A DNA stretch of 64,000 nt, taken from Acridotheres tristis. Lineage: Eukaryota > Chordata > Aves > Passeriformes > Sturnidae. Numbering within the stretch: the first letter of the stretch is position 1; the number at the start of each line of letters is the position of its first letter. The notes beneath the pieces are model-generated. The model ran no database searches. It was not told the DNA's origin and was given only the letters and a program-made list of their open reading frames with translations. The translations under genes and the position numbers were made by a program. The stretch spans positions 5,188,479-5,252,478 of the forward strand of contig CM072899.1 of the NCBI GenBank assembly GCA_037013685.1, read 5' to 3'. This document shows positions 40,636 to 53,020 of the stretch, in pieces.

Positions 40636-43600
40636 TTTTGATTGCATATTTTTCTGGCTGCTGCCACTCCTGTTAGGGGCTGTTGTGTCATCTGCCAAAG
40701 GTGTTTCAGAGGTCTGTTTGCCCACAGAAAAGTCTTGCCAGCCCTAAACTGCAGGTTCCAGGACTCTGGCTCTCAGCCCTGCACCCTGAACACCAAGCCC
40801 AAAGTCATTAATTCAAGCAGAAGTGCAGAAGTACAATCCTGTTTACACTGGGTGCCAAGAAAGATATTTTTTGACATCAGGGGAATGCTTGAATTTTGTT
40901 TTCTACAGTTAAAGCTATAATAAGCTGAGAATCCTTTTATTTTCCTTCTTATTTACAGTACAGAGTTGCAAGACAGATGGTAAGAACCCATCTAGCATAA
41001 AGAACAGGGTAGCTTTAATTGGCATTTCTGTTAAAAGGATTACTGTTTGATAAAGGCTTGTATTTTCCCCTGCTAAAGGGAGGAAATTAGATCTTTGATG
41101 GAGGCTTAGAATTGTGACTGAAGAAAGTATATATATCATTTTTGGGATGGATGGTTTATTTACAGCTGGCTCTGTAGCATTAGCTTATCAATTACCTCTC
41201 AAAATGTGATTTACCTATCTGGAGAAAAAAACCCAAACATTGTTTTTATTGTCTCTAATGATCAGTTCTCACAGTTCTTGTTATTCCCAGCTGCAATAAA
41301 ATAGTTCTAATGACAGAAGTTTCAATGTATTCTGCCAAACTTTCACTGCTGTCAGCATAGAGTCAGCACATCTCTCCATCCTTCATTTTGTTGTTCTTTC
41401 AGAGTGCACTTATATTCATTACAATGAGAGAAATGTTGGTTTTTTTTCCCAACTGGTTAATCTACATAGCTTTAAAAATGTATATGTTTATCTAAAAAAA
41501 ACAAACAAACCCCAAGGAACTGTCAAGAGGACTGAATATGTCTCACTGAAATTGAAGACAATCTGTCATCCAAAGCTCATAGAGGAAAAATCCACAAAAC
41601 GCCCATTAGACAGACAAGAGGGTACAAAACAGATCCCAAACACTTTCTATCACTGAAACCTCTGAAGGATTCAGAAATCTCTCAGAATAAACTGTTTGTG
41701 CACAGATGTCACACAATGCCTGAAATCTTTCCATCATGTGGTTTTAAGAGGATCAAATCTGGTCCCAATCCACCATATTCCCTTCCCTTTGCTCACCAAA
41801 GCCCTGAACTCAAACTCACAGTTCCAACACCATCAATAAGTAATGTCACTTACTGAAGGACACATTTCCTCACCTACCTCTGTTAAACAGAAAGATAATT
41901 TTAGGGAATTTCCTCCATTGCTTTTGATTGGTGACAACCCCAACTCTACTCTGTCTCATTTTTCCACTGCCTTCGTGGTAATTTGCATTTATTATTTGCT
42001 TATGGGAAACAGTTGGGACTGTTCTGAATGAGCCTAAAATATTAGAATTCAACAGGCTGGCACCACAAGACTGACCACTCACCATAAAGAGAAGAGTGAG
42101 GAAGGTTTTGCTTTCATCAGTGAGAAATCCAAATGGAAATAACCACACCTTGGCATAGTGTCAATAAGCATCAATAAGTGTGGCCATTTCAGTAATTTTT
42201 GAAGTGCCAAACTTTTTACCTGGGAGTTACTCCTTACTGTCTTCCCTATTTTCTCTTTTTTTTTCAGCTGCTTACTGTTCAAGTGTTGGTAAATGAAGTC
42301 CTTCATACAGCAAAGTTGTAAGCATGTGATTAACACTAAAATGGCCTGTCAGCAGCCTGTGAGTGGATTTCATCTTGGGGCTACTGAGGTGCTTAATGTT
42401 CAGCATGAATTAATTGCTCTGCCAGTTTAGAAGGTCTGTTTGCCATGTTGTGCCTGTATTACTGCTGTAAGTTAAATTACCACAGTCTATAAAACACCTT
42501 GTAGTCCATTTCTTCTGGATGAAAGGAGCTATGAAGAATAAATTGCAGTTTCTGAAACACAAACACCCACCTGAAATGATTATAGGAAAATGGTTGTGGA
42601 TGTGTTTCTGCTCCTTTTATAGTGTTGCAAGATTTGCTGCATTCTCTTTGTATCAGATAATTCCATCTTGCTAATTTTCAAGTTTCAATATCACCAATTA
42701 CAAGGAAAATGTCAAAATAAGAGTAAGATAAGGCACCAGGGATATAATTTGTCTATCAATAAGCTGTCTCTATTCATAGCTAAATTTAAAATACAGCTCA
42801 GATATTGAATGTCAGAAATCAAGGCAAAAAATTTCAAACAAGCACATTCCTACTCTATGAGAAACCTGATTCAGACTAATTTTAGAACACATTAGGTATA
42901 CATCTGAAGAAAGAGATGGAGCAAATATGTTCATGCTAATATGGTCTTCATCCCACATTTCAAGGGGTATAAAAGCATGTCAAGCTCTTCCATCCTCCTT
43001 TGGCTCGCCTACAAGGAAATTGCATTAGTAAGTGGCATAAAATCATTCCATTTTGAGCAGTAACCTGACCCTTTGTTTTCAGTGGTGTCAGAACTGAGAG
43101 CTCAAAGGGACAATGGGAAAAGATGAGACCTTAGAGACACATAGATCACACGTTTTTCCTATCAATCAAATTGTCTTTGTGCTCAGTTGGACTGAACTTA
43201 GGAGCATGGCTTGAATTAGACTTGCTGTCATAAATTTAACCTGTTTGATGCAGCAACTGCACGTGAATGCCAGAATGAAGTCTTTCTCAGTGATGTGCTG
43301 AATGTGATACGTTGCTCTTTGGATCATCCAAAATAGCTTAGAATTAAGCAGAAAAACTTGACTCTGACCTAGAGACTGGTTATTGATGTGCTCTGAGGTA
43401 CTCTCTTAGGTGTTATATATATAAATACATCCCATAATATGTTGTAAGCTCGATCAGAAATAATGCAGGTGCAGTTGTACATGTGCATGGGGGTCCTGGG
43501 CAGTTGAGGCAGTAATATCCATAGAAGGAAGGGCTGAGATGCTCAGCCATAAGTGGATGTGTTCACCCTATTTGGCATCTGAAAATATTTACAGACTAGT

Positions 43601-43898
43601 GTTTGACTGATGCCATCCTGTAAACTGACATCATCAGTTTTACTTGGCAATTTGGGAAAAATTATGTGGAAACTATTTTCTGTCTATAATTCAGGACAAC
43701 CAAGGGAACTGGCTGAAAATGCAGTTTTCTTCCAATGTACCTAAAGGAAACACCCGAATTGAAAAGCCAGCTGTGACACAGAGCTTGCAGTGATGCTGAC
43801 AGGACTCACAGTGCTGAGCTTCCCACCAGACAGTGGCTGAAGTCAACAGGATCATGAGCCAGACAAAGCATTGTAAATCACTGAACAATTGTCTTGTC
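40636..43898. other. Non-coding sequence with a TATA-box-like motif
   Basis: AT-rich and repeat-poor. A GGGG-flanked TATAAAAG lies at 42968-42975, and a GTAAGT donor-like string follows at 43028. No coding exon, initiator or cap-site evidence accompanies it, so a promoter is only a possibility. Short open frames are not convincing. Confidence 0.6.
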
Positions 43899-44082
43899 TT
43901 GTCAAGCATTGGAACATGCTGTCCAGGGAAGTGGAGGAGTCACCATCCTTGAGAGTGTTAAAGAAACGTGTGGATGTGGCACTTGAGGACATGGTTTAAT
44001 GGTGAACATGGTGGTGGTGCTGAGCTGATGGCTGGACAATAATCTTTGAGGTCTTTTCTAACCTTAATGATCTCATGACTCT
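43899..44082 (+). mobile_element. CR1 LINE 3'-end fragment
   Basis: Matches the sense orientation of the CR1 3' region: TTGTCAAGCATTGGAACATG, then GTGGAGGAGTCACCATCC, AAGAAACGTGTGGATGTGGC, GACATGGTTTAATGGT, GAGGTCTTTTCTAACCTTAA and a degraded terminal repeat. It is about 180 bp long, 5'-truncated and lacks intact ATTCTATG units, so it is an old copy. The segment is the end of the reverse-transcriptase region and 3' UTR, with no intact frame. Confidence 0.92.
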
Positions 44083-45536
44083 CCATGGTGTCTGTGGTCC
44101 CTGCCTTGTACCCCATGCCTGGGACTGCAACTTGCCTCCCAAAGCACAGGTAAAGACTCCAACTGCAAAATCAACACTGAAAATGTGGCTGCAGAGGGGT
44201 GAGAAATGAAGAGTAATGGGCAAGGAGAAGATATTTATGGCTGGTATTTGAAAATAGATGGAGACCTATTGCAGTAGAGATACATACAGGTTCTTCCTGA
44301 GGGCTGGAACTGCAAAGAGCATGAAACTCAAACCTCAGCAGCTGTGTTGGGTTGGGAATTGGGAAGAAGTTTCTGGTAAAATCAAGAGATGAGTCCATGA
44401 GAAGGTTTGCGAACCTTAATCTGCTGGAAAATGTAATAGATAGTTACTAGATATTCAGTTTTCTGGGCTGTATTGTCTGATCCATTTCCCTGAGCAATAA
44501 ACTGAGTAGAGATAAAATGAGATGACATTCAATGTGCAGTGGCATGCCTCATGATGGGTAGGTGGGAATTTGTCATTAATTTCTCCTTTTGATTATATAT
44601 AATAAAGAATATATATATGTAAAATATAGCTAGACACATACATAAAGTCTTTGCACCTGGTCCGTGGGAGCATTGCAAACTTGTAAATATCATTTTGTGA
44701 TATTTAACAAACCAGCCAGGGTCTGACAAAAATAAACAGCACCAGTGTGAAAGAAAGCAAGAATTTTCATTAAACAACATCTTACAAAATGAGTTATATT
44801 TAACTTCTTTAAACCAGCAAAAACTCCAGTGCCTTGGCACACAAAACTGTGGTATTTTTCTTGGCACACTCTATAGGTTATGTCTTGTGCAAGGAGGAAA
44901 AAGTTTGGTTCTTCATTTAAGAATTATGATTTACCATGAATTGAATTTTTAATATACAATTAAATGTATAACATATAAACACAAATATGTATCTGTGATT
45001 ATGTAAATGTATATTTAAAAAGCTTCAGAATATGTACATACACACATTTCTATATGTATGTATGTGGAAAACTTGAGTTTTAAGCCTGTTCCCTAGCTAC
45101 CACAGAAAAAGAATTCTGCTATATTTTCGAAGCTGGGCCTCCTATCATAAGCTTTTCCTTTGGAGTCTTGTATTAAATAATAATTTCAAAGCATTGGGAC
45201 TAGGTTTTTAGTCCTTAGCTGGGGAAAATCAGCATAGCTCTATATTGACTACAATATGGAAAGTCACAAACAGGTTGGCCAATGCATTTAAAGCCTTACA
45301 AAAATAGCTTTACCACACACCAACTCATGCAGGGTGAAATTTGTGAAGAATCCCTAGTTACTGACCTGAAGAAGGCTCTGGTATCACCCTTCTTTTTGCT
45401 ACAGGTGAAAAGTAACAACTTAGAAGTGCTGCTGACTTAACTGGTGACAAAAACCTTCTATACCACAGAGGCTGTAGTACTGCTTCTGGGCATCCTGATA
45501 ATATTAACTGAGCCATTCAAGTATATTATAAACCTG

Positions 45537-45553
45537 TATATATATATATATAT
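45537..45553. repeat. TA dinucleotide microsatellite, 8.5 units
   Basis: An uninterrupted TA run preceded by CCTG and followed by CACATATG. Short arrays of this kind are common in AT-rich DNA. Confidence 0.95.
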
Positions 45554-48221
45554 CACATATGTCAAGACAAGTGTCCTCAGTAAAATAAAACACAGACAAA
45601 AGCCATAATCATGTTCATCAAGACTAAGCCAGAAGTGAGAAGGTGAAGTGCTCAAACTCAGAAGTCAGGCAGGTATCTCCCAAGTGTCCTGCTCAGTCTC
45701 AATAGCAATAACCCTTCACTTGAAATAATCCCTTCTCTAGTCCCTCTCCTATTTCCACTATCAGTCTAGAGATTTAGGAAGTTAGATTCAATTCCTTGGT
45801 TGGAAAACTCCCATTCCATGCAGACACTGGGATGGAAGGCAAGCCAAATTTCCCTTACACTGTTTTTCTCTCCAGAAGTGCTACATTACTGTCATTATGC
45901 TAATGAAGACCACTCAGGCTGTGTGAATACTTTAATATATTTTTTAATAAAAGACATATAACAAGGAAGCAAGTTTCAACAGGGGTTGATTGACAGCTGT
46001 CAAATGACACACATGGCAGTTCAGGTACCAGGAATTGCTGCTGTTTGTCTGGGCACCACAAAAACATATTGCAAAAGCTGATGTTTTCTGAAATGATCTT
46101 CTGAAGCAAGAGCTTGGCAAAATTTTTTTTTTTTTTCATTTCCTTTCTCCTGGTTTCCACATGCAAGTTTAAGGTTAGCAAGGCAGTGCTCTTCTGATCT
46201 GAGATTTATGTAAAGGAAATGTAATACCAGTCTGGAGTGTTGGGTGATTTTCTTGAGCAAAACCTTCGTGCCAAGCAGTCACTTCCAGAGTCTTAAAAAC
46301 AAACACTAACTGTGCTATGCAATATTCTCTTGACTCTTTCTTGAAGTATTTAATACATTTCAACACAGCTCTATATATGGCAAGAATCAGCACTTCACTT
46401 CAAATAACTTCATAGTAGTGAACAATTTCCCTAAATGAAGCATCCCATTTTCCTTTTTTGTGAATCATCCACAAGCAGGTTATCGTTTAAACAAGTATAA
46501 TTTTTGTGCACAATTATTTATCATATAATGTCTGTAAATAATTACTTCTTAATTTATTTGTAAGTGATAAGATGGAAGTTTAGAACAGCAGAAGTTGGAG
46601 TGGGGTATGGTTAGCACACACTCAGTGGGAGCTAGATAAACTTCATGCCAGGGTTATGAGAATTCCTGTTCTTCCACTGCTCCCTATTATTTATTAAAAT
46701 GTCCCATTAAGTCGTTATAGTTTCAGTTATGAATTTGATTATGAAATATATAAAATATGCCCATATATAGATAAATCTGTAAACCGAGGCAATATTTCAT
46801 TAAAAATGGACTGTTTATGTAAAAAACTCTTCGATTTACACTTTAAAGCATTAATCTAAATTAATTTTTTTATTAAGGGATCTCAGCTAACCAAAGCAAA
46901 GATAACAGTAGCTTGGTCAGAGCAGGAGTGCTGATTTACTCCAGTTCAGCCTCTTCCTAATGATTCAGAGCTGTTGAACGTGACACTCCCACATCCTTTG
47001 CTTGTCAAAAGCTCTGATCCAGAAAACATTTTGAGGAGAGAAAGTAGAGAGAGGACTCCCAGCCATGCTGGGGATCTGCCAAGGCAAGCAGTAGTGGTGT
47101 ACAGCTGGGAAGACTACGCTTAAAAGATTTAGCATTTGTTAGTCACATTTCAGACTTCTAAGAAATGAATAGTGTAAGGTTATTTTTGGTGTATGCATTC
47201 TAATGATGGCACATAAAGTTGGTACCATAGGCTCAGACACAAAATTTTAAATTAAGCAGAAGAGAAACATGGCATTACTTATTTGTACAGCCTCAAAACA
47301 ACAAGATTAGTGGTTGCTTCAGCTTTTTACAAGTCTCATCTTCTGTTCTGTATCATGAGGAGCAGCTAATGAAATAAACAAGCTGAAAGATATTTTTGCA
47401 TTTGCTACTTAATAAAAACTTCCACTGCGATTCAGGCATAGGAAGTCATCTCTACTCCCTCTGTTCTCGAGAAAGATGCCAAGGTCATTAGGTGCCAAAA
47501 GCCACATTTAAATGCCTACAGAGGTTGAGCTCCCTGGGAATTGGATGCCTGGCTTAATTACTAGTCTTGAAAATTGCTATCTCTATCTTAAGTTGCTTTT
47601 ATAACCTTGAAAATTTGGCCTTAAACTACTCCTGAAAATAAGATTTAGAGACATAACATACTGTTGGCATTTTATCTGCGATCTCAATACCAAAGAATGG
47701 ACTCGTATTATTGAATAATTAAGGAAAAAGCATAAATTATTCAGGGAAGCTGTGTTTTCCTTCCCAAAGGAAGCTGTTATATCCCAAACCTGAGCCTGCA
47801 GACAAACAAGCTTCTGTCCTGCTGAGTTACAGCCACCCCAAGCTGTATGACAGGAATTGCTGCAAGTGCTCCACCTCCCCCTGGGCATCCATCTCACCAT
47901 GTGCTCCAGGAGGGTAACTCAGGGAGAGGCTGTAACCAAGAAAAGGGGTTTCTGTCCAGTTAAGCCCCTCTCCTGAATTGCCCTCTGAATGGACCTTTCC
48001 CTCCTCAATGTCCAGACTGCCTAGAGGGGATTAAAGTCCTTTACCTGGGGTTAATTCTGCCTGAAATGACCCTCATTCTGTTGGACAACCTGACACCAAC
48101 CCCTGCATGAGACAGGACCCAACTCTCATTCCAGCTGCAGCCCTTCTGCCTTGATGTGGTTTTAGCTTCAAAAAAATCAGTTCAGCTATTCAGCAGACCA
48201 GGCATGGACACCAAGCAGTCC

Positions 48222-48258
48222 AAGGTGACAGCAGCCACCCTAAGGTGACAGCAGCCAC
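48222..48258. repeat. 20-bp-period tandem repeat, about 1.9 copies
   Basis: AAGGTGACAGCAGCCAC occurs at 48222-48238 and again at 48242-48258, separated by CCT. It lies just outside the CR1 that starts at 48301. Confidence 0.9.
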
Positions 48259-48300
48259 ATGAACTCCTGCAGGATGGGTGCTGCAGGAGAGTCCAAAGTT

Positions 48301-48660
48301 ATCATGGAAAGGTTTGGGTTGAAAGGGACCTTAAAGCCCATCTCGTTTCATCCCCAACCTTCCACTGTCTCAGGTTGCTCCAAGCCCCATCCAACCTGAC
48401 CTTGGACACTTCCAGGGATCCAGGGACAGCCACAGCTGCTCTGGGCACCCTGTGCCAGGGCCTCAGCCCCCACACAGAGAAGAATTTCCTCCCAAAATCC
48501 CATCTAACCCTGCCCTCTGGCAGTTTGAAGCCATTCCCCCTTGTCTTGTCACTCCAGACCCTTGTCCCAGTCCCTCTCCATCTCCCCTGGGGCCTCTTTA
48601 GGCACTGGAGAAGGCTCTAAGGTCTCCCTGAAGCTTTCTCTGCTCCAGCCCCAACACCTG
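48301..48660 (-). mobile_element. CR1 LINE 3'-end fragment, about 360 bp
   Basis: On the plus strand it begins with a degraded tail (ATCATGGAAAGGTTTGGGTT), then shows the conserved antisense CR1 blocks CCAACCTGACCTTGGACACT, CCAGGGATCCAGGGACAG, CCCATCTAACCCTGCCCTC, TGGCAGTTTGAAGCCATTCC and GGCACTGGAGAAGGCTCTAA. The element is therefore on the minus strand and 5'-truncated. Open frames crossing it are fragments without coding meaning. Its inner end is blurred; similarity fades near 48650-48670. Confidence 0.95.
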
Positions 48661-49119
48661 GTTCTGCTCACATCTCCCTCACCTCACCAGGTCTTGTCTG
48701 AGCAGCAATGCAAAGCACTTTTCCCACTCCCTTCCTCTGGCAAAATCCAATATGAAGGTCCCAGATCATGCTCCAAAATAGCAGCTTTTTCCTCTCCCCT
48801 CCTGCAGGCTTGATGACTTCTGCCGATATCTAATTAATTAATTAAGGTTAGTTGAGGTCGAGGCCTGGAATCTGAGCAATTAAACTGTTTGCTGCCCTGC
48901 TAAAACAAACCCCATGCACGAGGCGAGCTGCCAAGGTTGGAATTTGTGAAATCTGACTCAGGAAAGGAGGTGCCCTGTGCCTGTCCCTTAGGGCTGCCCA
49001 GGGCTGGCTCTGGCTGCTGGGCTGTGCCATGAGTTCAGGGATGGCACAGAAGAGGCAGAAAGAGGTCCAGCTAACTTTTGTTTTAACGATGACTTTTCCT
49101 GTCCTTACCATGAACTTGA
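48661..49119. other. Non-coding sequence with triple TAATTA motif
   Basis: Follows the CR1 fragment. It contains three overlapping TAATTA cores at 48831-48844, in a perfect TTAATTAATTAA dyad setting. The remainder is moderately GC-rich with no recognisable gene. Confidence 0.6.
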
Positions 49120-49370
49120 ATATCTGGTATTTTAATTTTAAAGCACAGCTCTTGTAATGGAGTGATTAGACATAATATCTCGCCTTTGACAAGAGAGCCT
49201 TTGTGGGTTCAAAGACGAGCTTGAAAATGAAAACTGATTAAAGCCTGAAGGGTCAAAGCCAAGGACGGAAATGAGAGTTACCTGACATGGAATTCTTTTC
49301 AAAGATCACAGGCATTTAATCCTGTTGCATGATTCCTGACTTATGTAATTTAGTGGTGCAGAAGCAGAAC
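49120..49370. promoter_or_regulatory. Candidate CNE with nuclear-receptor/TCF-like sites
   Basis: Repeat-free block with GGGTTCAAAG near 49205 and GGGTCAAAG near 49250, both resembling nuclear-receptor half-sites fused to TCF-like cores, plus CCTTTGAC near 49183, GTGATTAGA near 49162 and an AP-1/CEBP-like TGACTTATGTAAT near 49339. The density of plausible sites and lack of repeats suggest a regulatory element, but no conservation data are available here. Confidence 0.28.
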
Positions 49371-52300
49371 ATGCAGCTCGTGGAGGGACAGAGGTGACCT
49401 GGGCTGGGTGAGGAGGAGGAGGGAGGATTCTGCTCCAGGGACTCAGTGATGGAGGTGCCTGCTGAGGCGAGCTGCCCCCATGGCCCCAACATTCATCACT
49501 ACCTGGCCTGCCATAAATACATAAACAGACAGGTCACTCGTGCTGTAAATAGCAGAGAGCCACCAGCTGTGAGGATTGTACTCAGCACTTTAAACATTAA
49601 TGGTGTTTTATTGGGAGTTTTTTTTGTCGTTTTGTTTTTTTTTTTTTTTTTTTCAAAATATTTCAAATGCTTCATGGCGATGAAGAAGAGCTGGAGAACA
49701 AGCTAAAAGCTGCTATAAAAATAAAATGAGCAGCTCATGGACATCATATGGTCACAGCTTGACAAAGCCCCTGGCATTTGGATCTGGATGGATCATGCTT
49801 ATTACTGCTTGGATTTTCTGCCATTCCCAGGAACCTCTGTATTTTGCACTTGTTGTTAATTAATCCAAACATGTTCTTAAGTGATCTAGAAGTTTTTAGA
49901 AAGTCCGTTCCTTCTAAAACACGGAACTTTTCCCAAGGGTAATCCTGTAAATGACTAGAAAGGTTGTACTCACAGGATCTCATTCCTGTGAAAGCCTTCC
50001 AGACTTTCTAAGGTGTAATAGATTAAAGGTCATTTAAATAATTATAGTTGATATAAAATTGAAATAGCCTTGATATTTCACACACACAAGTTGAAATAAA
50101 CTTTTCTGAATAAAAACCCCAGAGTTATTTGCTTTAAAAGATTTATGTGACCCCCTGCAGTGTCATGTAACTAATTCACTGTGCTCTTTATTGATCAGGA
50201 AAAACCCCTACCACAACAAAACAAACAAACAGCATAAAAAAACCCACAGGAATTTCCTAAATAAAACAATTATTTCTAAAATGGTTTTGACCAGTTTACA
50301 AGAAGAACATGCAGAGCCTCAGTGAACCTGGAGCCCAGGGGTATGCCACGGGAATCTGCCTCCTGGGCAAAACAAAGACTTGGAAAAACACTGTCAGAAA
50401 GTCAGAGTTTCTATCTCCTATTTTAAGGGTTCCTGCTCCAGTCTGGAACTGCTCTGCTTTGACAGTAATCCAGTTTTTTCTCATCTCTCCAGGCAGAAAG
50501 AGTTCACTGAAGACACAGGGCTCTTCTTCACACCCTGTGAGGACAGTTCTAGAGGGAGAAGAAAGGAAATTATTTCTTCCTTCTTTCATTTCACAAACAA
50601 TGAAAGGAATCTGATTACCAGGAAGCATTTCTGGAAGAAAAAATTTGCTTTTGCTTGGGTTTCAGCTCTTTCATACCTGATGACAATATCTAAGGCTAAC
50701 TCTTTCTCCTGCAATTTCTTCCAGCCCATTTCCTTCCCAGTTTGACTCCCATTCCCCAGCTTTTGATACAGAAGGTAGAAAGTGGAGACATGACAGGTCA
50801 GGGACGGGTCTGTACATAAACACTGCTTGTGAACAGCCTCCATTGGTGCCGTGGATGTGCAGAAAGCTGTGACTGCAAAAACCTGGTGATTACCCTCCCT
50901 CTAGGGAGGAGGATGATAACAACCTCAAGACAAGCAAACCCACTTAGCAAACCATTAAATAAAGTCAGAGATACAGTTCCCTCTTCTATTCCTGCCCACC
51001 TGAGTTTTTACCCCATAAGTCCTCTGTAATCTCTGTGCCCAGAGATAAATGCAATGCAGAACTGCTTTTTACCCTGCAGAGCTTCTTGGGTCTAGCACAA
51101 GTCTGATGTTCCTAATTCCTTCTTTGCTCGTCCTCTATACACAAAAAGAGAGGCCTTGATGCAGGAAAACACATGAGGAGCTGCTTGATTTATTCAGGCA
51201 TGTTCTTGACTTAAGAATATGTTTAAGTATAGGACCAGAATGAGGAATGCAGCTGCAGCAAAACATGGTGAAAACATGGCTAAAACTGTATGGCAGACAC
51301 ATGTTACAAACTGGGAAAGCACGATGGCCAAGCTGTCATCTGTACAGATGGTTTTCCTCAGCCAGAAATCTGCTTTATTCTGACACATAAAAAATTAAAA
51401 CACCTTGCTAAAGAATCCTCTGGTTTACAAGACAAGCTGCTCTGGAGAGAATATAAATGTGTTGGCTGCTTCATTGGCAGTCTATGCTTCAGATTTATTT
51501 TTTTAAGATATAATGTCTGAAGCCATATTTCCCTGGTGATAAAAATCCCGTTAGTAATCCTGACAAAATCCTAAAGGGCTAAAAAGCAATGAAGAAGATT
51601 TCTAATGGTAAGTTATAAATCCTTTTAGAGAATATCTTGCTTTAAAATAATTCATGGGGAAAAAAAATGAGAATCCTATGAAGGAGGTAGTTCTACTTAA
51701 AAATCCTATGGCGAGATCAAGGACACTTAGGAGAAATACCATTTCCCAAAAAAAGGAGATGACACTGAGCAGCAGCTTTGGCTGGTCACTTGGCCAGTGG
51801 GGCACCAGGTACCTGAGGCAGGGTAAGAGAAGGAGAGATCATTTGTGCAGTGCTGTTTGTAATCCCATCTTCCAGAAAAAATACTGAGTTCTCGCCATTA
51901 GGGCAACAAGAAGGTAACTCAAGATCATGAGTACAAGTGATGTGTGCAGGAAATGGGAACTGCAAAACAAAGAGAGATGTTGGAATGGAATGAAATAGCA
52001 GAGTGCATTTGGCTGATTTCTCCTGAAACATGGGCAAGGCTTCCCTTGGTTTAAACCAATTTTTTTTTGTGTCATGGATGATGTCCACTTACTGTCCCAC
52101 ACACCCATCAAGACCTGATTTTCAGGATTTTTTTTTTTTCCATGGATAATTTGTGTCACATAACTATCTGATCTATAATTTTGATGATTATTTTAATCCA
52201 TAATTTGAAGGTGGATGAATGCACATCTTTACACACAATGGTAGAACACTTGTAGTGAAAGTCACACTTGTGGAATACAAGAGGGTTTTTTGCTGGAAAA

Positions 52301-52863
52301 AGTATGTATGTTACAAAAAACCCTGAAATAACTTCAGGAAGTCTCAGACACTGCAAATATATAGTTCATTATAAAAGCTAGAAGGAAAAACAGTATATCT
52401 AATATTATTAATCTGCTAGATTTATAGAAAACCTGAATTTGGTGTGGAAACTGCTCATTGAATGAAATGGGGTTGGCTAGGAATTAATTGTGATTTCTGC
52501 ACCTTGTGTCACCAAATGCAGAACAAGAGCCATAATTAAGAATTCATTACATTCAATTACTAATTTATCAAAGAGGCTGCATTCTTCACTCACTTGGGTT
52601 TTCACTTGGATAAAATCAATTGGATTCCAAAGGAATTGATAAAATTTCTACATTTAAATAAATAATTATATACCTTCTGAAGATTTTTAAGCCCATTTAT
52701 AGCCTTCTAGGGCAGAAGTGCATCACTGGTTAAACTCTTCAGGCTGCAAAGGAATGATTACTGTGCTTTATCAGTGGCAATGGTACTGCTTTTTACACAG
52801 AGAGTAATTAGAAAAGAGAACCCACTGCTGAGCATGCAGCTGACAAGAGGCTGGGAAGTCTCT
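49371..52863. other. Non-coding sequence, no gene recognised
   Basis: Holds a T19 run at 49635-49653 and a T12 run at 52128-52139. Several overlapping open frames of 100-121 codons around 50296-50745 lie on both strands with no recognisable motif, which suggests chance. No transposon was recognised. Confidence 0.6.
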
Positions 52864-53020
52864 CAGGGACAGACTTAGAAAAGTGATCTTGATAAATTGG
52901 AGCAACAGACTGAAAAAGAGAAATCAGAATTCATGGAAGACAAGTGCAAAGTACTGAGGTGTGGAAGGGAAGTCAGACGTGCCCACACCAAGCTGGGACA
53001 CAGCTGGAAGTGCAGGGCAA
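52864..53020 (+). mobile_element. Diverged CR1 LINE internal fragment
   Basis: GATAAATTGGAGCAACAGAC, the stretch ending ACAAGTGCAAAGTACTGAGG, and CCAAGCTGGGACACAGCTGG line up with the sense CR1 coding region (the usual form being a TTCAACAAGGACAAGTGCAA-type string followed by a CTGGGxAxAGCTGG block). It is much more diverged than the other copies and has lost both ends, so limits are approximate. The open frames here (for example 52897-53223, +) are partly remnants of the element's reverse-transcriptase reading frame and partly noise. Confidence 0.6.

Larger units (their letters stand above)
44083..48300. other. Non-coding AT-rich sequence with microsatellite
   Basis: Very AT-rich from about 44570 to 45060, with ATGTAT/TATATA-type low-complexity sequence, a TA microsatellite at 45537-45553 and a T14 run at 46123-46136. 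A short tandem repeat occurs at 48222-48258. Open frames of up to 112 codons (44529-44867, -) show no recognisable content. Confidence 0.65.

Noticed and set aside
50296..50745. Overlapping 101-121-codon frames on both strands as a gene
   Set aside because: Mutually overlapping frames with no domain suggest chance; no conservation evidence is available.
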